DNA of 8,310 nucleotides from Planctomycetota bacterium. Lineage in GTDB: Bacteria > Planctomycetota > J058 > J103. Within the stretch, counting starts at the first letter, position 1, and each line of letters begins with the position of its first letter. This document shows positions 1 to 5,371 of this stretch, piece after piece. Below the pieces are notes generated by a model, which was not told the DNA's origin, searched no databases, and worked only from the letters and a program-made list of their open reading frames with translations. The translations under genes were made by a program, and so were the position numbers. The stretch spans positions 1 through 8,310 of the forward strand of contig RFJN01000022.1 of NCBI GenBank assembly GCA_003694875.1, in the 5' to 3' direction.

Positions 1-73
1 CGGCGTAGCTCGTGCCCCACACCCCCCAGACGACGAGCAGCACGAGCGCGAGCCGCCACCGCCGCTGCGTCAC
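1..73 (-). CDS. N-terminus of a probable membrane or exported protein (partial)
   Basis: Only the first 24 codons are in the window; the gene runs off the left edge on the minus strand. It starts at a GTG (73-71) that overlaps the tsaB stop codon as GTGA, the usual sign of translational coupling, so it is very likely co-transcribed with tsaB. The translation begins with a basic stretch (MTQRRWR) followed by a hydrophobic run (LALVLLVVWGVWG) and then TSYA. That pattern fits either a first transmembrane helix or an uncleaved signal sequence. The WG-x-x-G-T/S-S motif resembles the first helix of EamA/DMT-family transporters, but 24 residues are too few to assign a family. The existence of the gene is fairly likely; its function is open. 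Confidence 0.5.
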   Translation of the reverse strand, partial: MTQRRWRLALVLLVVWGVWGTSYA

Positions 74-762
74 CGCCCGCCCCCGAGCGGCGGACGCAGG
101 TAGAGCGGCAGCAGGGCGGCCGGCGGCGTGCGCTCGCCCGCGAGTGCGCGCGCAAGCCCGATCCGCACGAGGGCGTCCGCTGGCGCGTCGGTGTGCTCCG
201 GCTGCCGTTCGAAGCCCTCGAGCGCCGGCGGCTCGAGCAGCGCGAGCCCGTCGCCCACGAGCAGCGCCGGCGGCTCGATGCCCTCGAGCGCCCGCTCGCG
301 GCGCAGCAGCTCGATCGCGCCGCGGCGTCTCGCGCCACCGGCGGCGCTGCGTTCGGCCGCGTAACGACCGCGGTAGATCGCCCCCTGGTAGGCGTTGCGC
401 AGCACCACGATCTCGCCGCCGCCCGCCGGCGGCGCGCAGACCGCCGCGATCGCGTCGAACGACGGTACCGCGAGCACCTCGAGGCCGTGCGCAAACGCGA
501 GTGCACGCGCGGTGGCGAGCCCCACCCGCACGCCCGTGTAGCTGCCGGGTCCCGTGCCGGCCACCACGAGGTCGAGCGCCCCGTAGCCCAGCCCTGCCTG
601 CTCGAGGCAGCGTTCGATCGCGGGCATGAGCGCCTCGCCGTGGCGCATGCCCTCCTCGATCGTCTCGCAGGCAAGCAGTTCCACGCCGCCACAGGCGTCG
701 GCGGCGCGCGCGAGCGCCACACCACCCCGGCGGCTCGAGGTCTCGATGGCGAGGGCGATCAC
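70..762 (-). CDS. tsaB: tRNA threonylcarbamoyladenosine biosynthesis protein TsaB
   Basis: TsaB is the non-catalytic partner of TsaD (with TsaE) in cytoplasmic synthesis of the t6A modification at tRNA position 37. The 230-residue product has the expected length. It opens with the ASKHA-type strand IALAIETSS (residues 2-10) and has the family hallmark GTGPGSYTGVRVGLATARAL at about 69-88. YLRP lies near the C-terminus (221-224), before a short Gly/Arg end. Where many TsaB proteins have a DAR-x-x-EVY segment, this one reads LRNAYQGAIY (121-130), a divergent form. I chose the GTG at 762: the protein then begins at the conserved first strand and has GGGAG (CTCCC on the plus strand at 772-776) nine bases upstream. 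The open frame continues far upstream on the minus strand, but that extension is antisense to tpiA and crosses the promoter, so it is a shadow. It is divergent from tpiA and overlaps the next minus-strand gene by 4 bases. Confidence 0.95.
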   Translation of the reverse strand: MIALAIETSSRRGGVALARAADACGGVELLACETIEEGMRHGEALMPAIERCLEQAGLGYGALDLVVAGTGPGSYTGVRVGLATARALAFAHGLEVLAVPSFDAIAAVCAPPAGGGEIVVLRNAYQGAIYRGRYAAERSAAGGARRRGAIELLRRERALEGIEPPALLVGDGLALLEPPALEGFERQPEHTDAPADALVRIGLARALAGERTPPAALLPLYLRPPLGGGR

Positions 763-798
763 GTGGGGCGGCTCCCGGCGCTGCGTTGCGTGCGCGCC

Positions 799-826
799 AT
801 GGTACACCGCAGCACCCCACCGCCAA
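799..826 (-). promoter_or_regulatory. Candidate sigma-70 type promoter of tsaB
   Basis: Read on the minus strand, TTGGCG (826-821) is followed after 16 bases by TACCAT (804-799). Each hexamer matches four of six consensus positions. Transcription would start near 792, leaving a leader of about 30 bases with a GGGAG ribosome-binding site ahead of the GTG at 762. The position agrees with the chosen start codon, since an upstream in-frame GTG would fall inside the promoter. This is a prediction from sequence only; in such GC-rich DNA matches of this quality can arise by chance. Confidence 0.45.
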
Positions 827-880
827 GGGGCGGGGACTGCCGGTGCGGAGGGCGGGGGCGCCGAAGGCGATCGTGCCCGC

Positions 881-909
881 TTGACCGGAGTCTCGATCGG
901 CCTTAGGAT
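881..909 (+). promoter_or_regulatory. Probable sigma-70 type promoter of the tpiA operon
   Basis: TTGACC (881-886, five of six consensus positions) and TAGGAT (904-909, four of six, with the key first TA and last AT) are separated by the optimal 17 bases. This is the best promoter match I see in the window. The start of transcription would be near 916, giving an untranslated leader of about 93 bases before the tpiA ATG. It stands almost back to back with the tsaB promoter in the 246-base divergent intergenic region (763-1008). I see no clear operator palindrome between them. Confidence 0.6.
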
Positions 910-991
910 TGCGCGTCCTTCCCGCAGCGCTCGCGTACCCGCCTGCCCGTGCTCGTGCAGCAGGCGCGCCGCGGTGGCGGCGGGGCTTCGC

Positions 992-997
992 AGGAGG
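992..997 (+). promoter_or_regulatory. Ribosome-binding site of tpiA
   Basis: AGGAGG lies 11 bases before the ATG at 1009. It decides the tpiA start against an in-frame GTG at 949. Starting at the GTG would add 20 Gly/Arg-rich residues that triosephosphate isomerases lack. Confidence 0.7.
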
Positions 998-1008
998 CGC
1001 GCGCCCGG

Positions 1009-1848
1009 ATGCAACCGCTGCTCGTGTGCGGCAACTGGAAGATGCACACCGATCGCGACGGCGCACGCGCCCTCGCCGACGGGGTGCTCGCGCAGCTCGA
1101 GGGCAGTGCGCTCGGCGCGCGCTTCGAGGTCGTGCTCTTTCCGCCCTTCCCCTTCGTCGCGGATGTGGCCGAGCGGCTCGGCGATCGCGCCGCGCTCGCC
1201 TGCGGCGGACAGAACTGCCACTGGGAGCAGGAGGGAGCGTTCACCGGGGAGGTGAGCGCGCGCATGCTCGCCTCGTGCGGTGCACGCTGGGTGCTCGTGG
1301 GGCACTCCGAACGCCGGCGTGTGTTCGGCGAGAGCGACGAGGAGGTGGGGCGCCGGTTGCGGGGAGCGCTTGCGGCGGGGCTGCGCCCGATCCTGTGTGT
1401 GGGCGAGACGCTTTCGGAGCGCGAGGCGGGCCGCACGACCGAGGTGGTGGCGCACCAGCTTCGCTACGGGCTCGAGGGCACGAGTGCGGAGCAGACCGCA
1501 CGGATCACGATCGCGTACGAGCCGGTCTGGGCGATCGGTACCGGACGCACCGCGAGCGTCACGCAGGCGGTCGAGGTCCACCGCGCGATCCGCGGGCTGC
1601 TGCCGGGGCCGGTGGCGCAGCAGGTGCGCATCCTGTACGGCGGCAGCGTGAAGCCGGGCAACGCGCTCGAGCTGCTGTCCGCACCCGGAATCGATGGGGT
1701 GCTCGTCGGAGGGGCGAGCCTCGACGCGCACAGCTTCGGCGCGATCTGCCGCGCCGCCGAGCAGGCAAGCGAGAACCAGACGCCGGTCGCGGGCGAGACC
1801 GACGCGCCGGCGCAGCAGGACGCCGGGGCGTCCGGAGGAATGGCATGA
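1009..1848 (+). CDS. tpiA: Triosephosphate isomerase
   Basis: TpiA interconverts dihydroxyacetone phosphate and glyceraldehyde 3-phosphate in the cytoplasm (glycolysis and gluconeogenesis). All hallmarks are present in order: the substrate-binding Asn-Lys in GNWKM (residues 8-12), the electrophilic His in VGHSERR (His99), the catalytic base Glu171 inside AYEPVWAIGTG (169-179, including the flexible loop 6), and the phosphate-binding GGSV (211-214) and GG (234-235). The barrel is complete by about residue 252. The 279-residue protein is therefore longer than the usual 250 or so, because it carries a polar Ala/Gln/Gly-rich tail (253-279). The DNA for that tail contains the secG ribosome-binding site, and the tpiA stop overlaps the secG start as ATGA. 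It is the first gene of the plus-strand operon. The tpiA-secG pair is a widespread arrangement. Confidence 0.98.
   Translation: MQPLLVCGNWKMHTDRDGARALADGVLAQLEGSALGARFEVVLFPPFPFVADVAERLGDRAALACGGQNCHWEQEGAFTGEVSARMLASCGARWVLVGHSERRRVFGESDEEVGRRLRGALAAGLRPILCVGETLSEREAGRTTEVVAHQLRYGLEGTSAEQTARITIAYEPVWAIGTGRTASVTQAVEVHRAIRGLLPGPVAQQVRILYGGSVKPGNALELLSAPGIDGVLVGGASLDAHSFGAICRAAEQASENQTPVAGETDAPAQQDAGASGGMA
1834..1838 (+). promoter_or_regulatory. Ribosome-binding site of secG inside the tpiA 3' end
   Basis: GGAGG sits six bases before the secG ATG at 1845 and is read as codons for the last residues of TpiA. The position implies translational coupling of tpiA and secG. Confidence 0.75.
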
Positions 1849-2174
1849 TTGCGTTGATGTGGACGGTGTTCGTCTTCGTGAGCCTGTTGCTGATCGTCGT
1901 GGTGCTGCTGCAGAAGGGGGATGTCGGCGGAATCGGCGGCGCCTTCGGCGGTGGTGGCGGCGAGACCGCCTTCGGCGTGCAGGCCGACACGACGTGGAAG
2001 CGCACCACCGCGGTGCTCGCCGCGATCTTCATGCTGCTCGCCATGGCGATCGGCGCCATGACCGGCCACCGCGGCGGGCGGCTGATCAAGCCCGGCTCGC
2101 AGCCCGCCCCCGTCGCCCCCGCGCCCGCGGCACCCGCCTCGAACGGCGCGCCGACGGGTGGCGCGGCCGGCTGA
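1845..2174 (+). CDS. secG: Preprotein translocase subunit SecG
   Basis: SecG is the small inner-membrane subunit of the SecYEG channel and assists SecA-driven export. The 109-residue product has the family layout: a first transmembrane helix (about 4-22), the conserved cytoplasmic loop LLQKGDVGGIGGAFGG (21-36) ending in a glycine run and TAFG, then a second helix (about 54-73) entered through TTWKRTTAVLA. After the second helix comes a Pro/Ala-rich, probably disordered tail (about 84-109), as in many proteobacterial SecG proteins. The start is fixed by the ATGA overlap with tpiA and the GGAGG site. In many proteobacteria secG is followed by a tRNA-Leu gene and the nuo operon. Here yicC follows after only 14 bases. 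Confidence 0.96.
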   Translation: MIALMWTVFVFVSLLLIVVVLLQKGDVGGIGGAFGGGGGETAFGVQADTTWKRTTAVLAAIFMLLAMAIGAMTGHRGGRLIKPGSQPAPVAPAPAAPASNGAPTGGAAG

Positions 2175-2188
2175 ACGGGCCTCTGTCC

Positions 2189-3106
2189 GTGACCCCGCAC
2201 GCGCAAGATCCGCAGCCGCTGCGCAGCATGACCGGCTTCGGGCGCGGGCGGCACGTTGCGGGCCCGGTACGCTGCGTCGTCACCGTGCGCAGCGTCAACC
2301 ATCAGCGTGGCTGCAAGCTGCAGCTCCGACTGCCCGATCCGCTGCTCGCGCTCGGGCCGCGGATCGAGCAGCGGGTGCGCGAGTACGTCGAGCGCGGCGC
2401 GGTCGTGCTCGAGGTGCGGCTGCAGGCGCCCGAGACGTCGAACGCGTATCTGCTCGACCGCGCGTGCCTGCGGCGCTACGTCGACGAGATCGCGGCGCTG
2501 CAGGCCGATCTCGGCCGCGAGGCGCAGCCGGTGCGCCTCGAGCTGCTCGCCGCGCTGCCGGGCGTGGTGCGTGAGATCGAGCCCGAGCCGGAGGACGAGG
2601 CGCAGCTCGCACCCCATGTGCTGCCCGCTCTCGAACAGGCGCTCTCGGCCCTCGTCGCCTCGCGCGAGCAGGAGGGGGCGCGGCTGCGCACCGAGCTGCT
2701 CGGCATGCTCGAGCGCATCGAGGCCGGCACGGCCGTGATCGAGAGCGAGTTGCCGGCCGCGCTCGCGGCCTACCGCGAACGGCTGCGCAGCCGCGTGCAG
2801 GCGGTGCTCACCGAGAGCGGGTTCTCGATCGAGCGCGAGGCGCTCGCGCGCGAGCTCGCGATCTTCGCCGACAAGGCCGATGTGGCCGAGGAGCTCGCCC
2901 GGATCAAGGCGCACATCGCCGCCGCGCGCGCCGCGCTCGAGCGGGGAGGCGCGTGCGGCCGGCGGCTCGAGTTCATCGTGCAGGAGCTGCAGCGCGAGAG
3001 CTCGACGCTCGGGGCGAAGCTGCACGATCCTGCGCTCGTGCAGCGCGCGCTCGAGATCAAGCTCGAGGTGGGGCGCATGCGGGAGCAGGTCGCCAATGTC
3101 GAGTGA
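2189..3106 (+). CDS. yicC: YicC/YloC family endoribonuclease
   Basis: Members of this family (E. coli YicC, B. subtilis YloC) act in RNA decay as metal-dependent endoribonucleases. The N-terminal YicC domain is recognised by RSMTGFGRG, VRSVNHQRGCKLQLRLPD and LLEVRL-type segments. The C-terminal domain carries FSIEREALARELAIFADK, AEELARIKAH, GRRLEFIVQELQRESSTLG and the closing EVGRMREQVANVE. The common REANT segment reads RESST here, with Asn replaced by Ser. The start is uncertain. The GTG at 2189 gives 305 residues and keeps the conserved Arg-Ser before MTGF. The ATG at 2228 gives 292 residues, closer to the usual length of about 290, but drops them. Neither has a strong ribosome-binding site (GGG at 2177-2179 serves the GTG). 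The gene overlaps gmk by 11 bases; yicC-gmk is a common pair. Confidence 0.95.
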   Translation: MTPHAQDPQPLRSMTGFGRGRHVAGPVRCVVTVRSVNHQRGCKLQLRLPDPLLALGPRIEQRVREYVERGAVVLEVRLQAPETSNAYLLDRACLRRYVDEIAALQADLGREAQPVRLELLAALPGVVREIEPEPEDEAQLAPHVLPALEQALSALVASREQEGARLRTELLGMLERIEAGTAVIESELPAALAAYRERLRSRVQAVLTESGFSIEREALARELAIFADKADVAEELARIKAHIAAARAALERGGACGRRLEFIVQELQRESSTLGAKLHDPALVQRALEIKLEVGRMREQVANVE

Positions 3107-3686
3107 GGCGGCGGGAGAGCCGGCGGCGCGCGGGCGGATCGTGGTCATCTCGGGACCGTCCGGCGCCGGCAAGTCGAGCGTGATCCGGCGGCTGCTCGAG
3201 CGCGATCCGCGCTACTGGCTGAGCGTGTCGCTGACCACCCGGGCGCGGCGCCCGGGCGAGCTCGACGGTCGCGACTACCACTTCGTCGACCGGGCCACGT
3301 TCGAGCGTCTGCGCGAGCAGGGCAAGCTGCTCGAGTGGGCCGAGGTCCACGGCGAGCTGTACGGGACGCCGCGCGAGCCGCTCGAGCGCGCGGTTGCCGA
3401 GGGGCGGATCGCGCTGCTCGATATCGACGTGCAGGGCGCGGAGCAGATCCGGCACAGCGGGATCGAGGCCGATTACGTCTTCATCGCGCCCCCGAGCCTC
3501 GAGGAACTCGAGCGGCGGCTGCGCGCGCGCGGCACCGAGAACGCCGCGTCGCTCGCGCGCCGGCTCGCGCACGCGCGCGAGGAGATGGCGGCGCAGGATC
3601 GCTACGATGTCGTGATCATCAACGACGATCTCGATCGCGCCGCCGAGCGGCTCGACCGCTGGCTGCGCACGGAGGAGAGCGCATGA
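3096..3686 (+). CDS. gmk: Guanylate kinase
   Basis: Gmk phosphorylates GMP (and dGMP) to the diphosphate with ATP in the cytoplasm and is essential for guanine nucleotide supply. The 196-residue product shows the P-loop GPSGAGKS (20-27), the GMP-binding segment SVSLTTRARRPGE...GRDYHF (43-63), GELYGTP (86-92), the catalytic-core strand ALLDIDVQGA (106-115), the LID arginines in LRARGTE (142-148), and YDVVIIND (170-177). It starts 11 bases inside yicC, with GGGAG ten bases upstream, and its stop overlaps the coaC ATG (ATGA). In many bacteria rpoZ follows gmk; here it is absent and coaC follows directly. The first 13 residues before the core are a short polar extension. Confidence 0.98.
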   Translation: MSSEAAGEPAARGRIVVISGPSGAGKSSVIRRLLERDPRYWLSVSLTTRARRPGELDGRDYHFVDRATFERLREQGKLLEWAEVHGELYGTPREPLERAVAEGRIALLDIDVQGAEQIRHSGIEADYVFIAPPSLEELERRLRARGTENAASLARRLAHAREEMAAQDRYDVVIINDDLDRAAERLDRWLRTEESA

Positions 3687-4270
3687 GCGGGACCGGGAGC
3701 GAGGCGGCGGTTCGCCCGCTGCGGATCGTGCTCGGCGTCACCGGCTCGATCGCTGCCTACAAGGCGGCCGATCTCACGAGTCGGCTTGCTGCGCGCGGAC
3801 ACGAGGTGCACGTGGTGCTTACCCGCGCGGCCGCGCAGCTCGTCGGTCCGGCCACCTTCCACCCCCTGTCGGGCAACCCCGTGCGCGGCGAGCTGTTCGA
3901 GGCCGAGGGCAGCGGCGCGCTCGGCGCACGCGTCGAGCACGTGGGGCTCGCCGACCGCGCCGACCTCGTGTGCATAGCGCCCGCCACCGCGCACACGATC
4001 GCGCGGCTCGCGCTCGGTGTGGCGGACGACTTCCTCTCCACGCTCGTGCTCGCGTTCGCGGGGCCGGTGCTCGTGGCACCCGCCATGAACGACAACATGT
4101 GGGCGCACCCCGCGGTGGTGCGCAACGTGGAGACGCTGCGCGGCTTCGGCTACCACATCATCGAGCCCGACAGCGGAGCGCTCGCCTGCGGGCGTACCGG
4201 TACGGGGCGGCTCGCCGATCCGGCGCGCATCGTCGAGCGCATCGAGCGGCTCGGCGAGCGGGCGGGCTGA
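3683..4270 (+). CDS. coaC: Phosphopantothenoylcysteine decarboxylase, stand-alone CoaC
   Basis: CoaC is the FMN-dependent decarboxylase that turns 4'-phosphopantothenoylcysteine into 4'-phosphopantetheine in coenzyme A synthesis. The 195-residue product matches the N-terminal half of E. coli CoaBC (Dfp): flavin-binding GVTGSIAAYKA (18-28), the active-site His in VEHVGLADRAD (His86), LVCIAPATAHTIARLA (95-110), the PAMN motif in APAMNDNMW (132-140) and the clamp ACGRTGTGRL (168-177) with its conserved Cys169. The start has GGAGG at 3671-3675, seven bases upstream, and overlaps the gmk stop. The protein ends at a TGA exactly at the usual CoaC/CoaB domain boundary. The next gene is in the same frame and supplies the CoaB half, so the usual bifunctional enzyme is split here. 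Confidence 0.95.
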   Translation: MSGTGSEAAVRPLRIVLGVTGSIAAYKAADLTSRLAARGHEVHVVLTRAAAQLVGPATFHPLSGNPVRGELFEAEGSGALGARVEHVGLADRADLVCIAPATAHTIARLALGVADDFLSTLVLAFAGPVLVAPAMNDNMWAHPAVVRNVETLRGFGYHIIEPDSGALACGRTGTGRLADPARIVERIERLGERAG

Positions 4271-4272
4271 GC

Positions 4273-4278
4273 GGGAGG
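4273..4278 (+). promoter_or_regulatory. Ribosome-binding site of coaB-dut
   Basis: GGGAGG lies between the coaC stop and the coaB start, four bases before the GTG at 4283 and ten before the in-frame GTG at 4289. It supports independent initiation of CoaB instead of dependence on read-through of the coaC TGA. Either GTG could be used; the choice changes the protein by two residues. Confidence 0.65.
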
Positions 4279-4282
4279 CGCG

Positions 4283-5371
4283 GTGGCGGTGCGGATCCTC
4301 GTCACGGCGGGCCCGACGCGCGAGGCGATCGACGCGGTGCGCTTTCTCACGAATCGCTCCACCGGTCGCATGGGCGACGCGGTGGCGTCGGTGGCGTACG
4401 CCCGCGGCCATGAGGTCGTGCTCGTGCGTGGCCCGTGCGCCGCGCCCCCGCCCACCGGACCGCGCCACGTGCCGGTCACCTCCACCGCCGACATGCTCGC
4501 GGCCTGCCGCGAGCACTGGCCGCGTTGCGACGCGGTGGTCATGGCGGCGGCCCCGGCCGACTTCACCCCGGCGCGTGTGCACGCGGGCAAGATCAAGAAA
4601 GGATCGCGCACCGGCGGCTGGTCGCTCGAACTCGTGCCGACCCCCGACATCCTCGCCGAACTCGCCGCCGCGCGCCGGCCCGGGCAGCGGATGCTCGGCT
4701 TCGCGCTCGAGCCCGCGCCCGATCTCGACGAGGCGCGGCGCAAGCTCGAGCGCAAGGGGCTCGACTGGATCGCGCTCAACACGCCGGGCAACTTCGGCGA
4801 TCCCGCCGAGGCCGAGCTGCGGCTGCTCGCGGCCGACGGCGTCGTCGAGCGGCTGCGCGGCACCAAGACCGAACTCGCCCGCGCGCTGCTGCAGCGGCTC
4901 GAGCGGGCGCTCGGCGCGGCCGAGCTCACCGTCCGGGTCCGGCGGCTGCCCGGCTGCGAGGACCTGCCGCTGCCGCGGTACGCGAGTGCCGGTGCGAGCG
5001 GGCTCGATCTGTGCGCCGCGGTCGAGGCGCCGCTCGAACTCGCGCCGGGGGCGATCGCGCTCGTACCCACGGGGTTGCAGATCGAGATCCCGCCGGGCTA
5101 CGAGGCGCAGGTGCGTGCGCGCTCGGGTCTTGCGCTGCGGCACGGACTCACCCTCGTCAACGGCGTGGGCACGATCGACAGCGACTACCGGGGACCGCTC
5201 GGGGTGATCCTCGGCAACCTCGGTTCGCAGCCGTTCCGCATCGAGCGCGGCATGCGCATCGCCCAACTCGTGGTGAGTCGGGTCGAGCGCTGCCGGATCG
5301 AGCTCGTGTCGCAGCTCGGTGCGACCGAACGCGCCGAGGGCGGCTTCGGCTCGACCGGGCTCGCGCCGTGA
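4283..5371 (+). CDS. coaB-dut: Fused phosphopantothenate-cysteine ligase (CoaB) and dUTP diphosphatase (Dut)
   Basis: One open frame of 362 codons encodes two enzymes. Residues 1 to about 211 are CoaB, which joins 4'-phosphopantothenate to cysteine using CTP in bacteria. It shows RILVTAGPTRE (4-14), RFLTNRSTGRMG (20-31), AAAPADF (88-94), KIKK (103-106), LVPTPDIL (117-124) and KGLDWIALN (158-166). Residues about 214-362 are a full trimeric-type dUTPase, which hydrolyses dUTP to dUMP and pyrophosphate. All five motifs are present: YASAGASGLDL (233-243), RSGLA (280-284), GTIDSDYRGPLGVIL (296-310) with its catalytic Asp, RIAQLVV (325-331) and the flexible RAEGGFGSTG (350-359). The junction has almost no linker. 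In E. coli, coaBC and dut are separate adjacent genes, so a gene-end fusion explains this form. The first codon is GTG; the gene lies 12 bases after the coaC stop, in the same frame. The fusion itself is read directly and is certain unless the sequence contains an error. Confidence 0.95.
   Translation: MAVRILVTAGPTREAIDAVRFLTNRSTGRMGDAVASVAYARGHEVVLVRGPCAAPPPTGPRHVPVTSTADMLAACREHWPRCDAVVMAAAPADFTPARVHAGKIKKGSRTGGWSLELVPTPDILAELAAARRPGQRMLGFALEPAPDLDEARRKLERKGLDWIALNTPGNFGDPAEAELRLLAADGVVERLRGTKTELARALLQRLERALGAAELTVRVRRLPGCEDLPLPRYASAGASGLDLCAAVEAPLELAPGAIALVPTGLQIEIPPGYEAQVRARSGLALRHGLTLVNGVGTIDSDYRGPLGVILGNLGSQPFRIERGMRIAQLVVSRVERCRIELVSQLGATERAEGGFGSTGLAP

Noticed and set aside
820..833. 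Small inverted repeat (CCGCC and GGCGG, 4-base loop) over the tsaB -35 region
   Set aside because: A five-base GC stem is expected by chance in DNA of this composition, and there is no T run or second copy to suggest a terminator or operator.
949..1008. GTG at 949 as an upstream start for tpiA
   Set aside because: It would add 20 Arg/Gly-rich residues absent from the family, while the ATG at 1009 has AGGAGG upstream and places GNWKM at the normal position.
763..1731. Long upstream extension of the tsaB frame on the minus strand (total 553 codons)
   Set aside because: It is antisense to tpiA and to the divergent promoters, has the Arg/His/Ala-rich composition of a shadow frame and no TsaB similarity before the strand IALAIETSS. 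The lack of stops follows from high GC.
2175..2188. tRNA or terminator after secG, as seen in some other bacteria
   Set aside because: Only 14 bases separate secG from the yicC GTG; there is no room for either.
4268..4270. TGA between CoaC and CoaB read as selenocysteine
   Set aside because: The position falls in an inter-domain linker with no catalytic Cys in the family, I see no obvious bacterial SECIS-like hairpin directly after it, and a ribosome-binding site and start codon follow.
4900..4960. Hidden frameshift or missed stop at the CoaB/Dut junction
   Set aside because: Both domains are in the same frame, codon use is even across the junction, and CoaB ends and Dut begins without extra or missing sequence.
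3602..5266. 554-codon open frame on the minus strand across coaC and coaB-dut
   Set aside because: Low-complexity Arg/His/Glu/Gly-rich translation with no recognisable motif; the plus strand carries unambiguous enzyme motifs over the same stretch.
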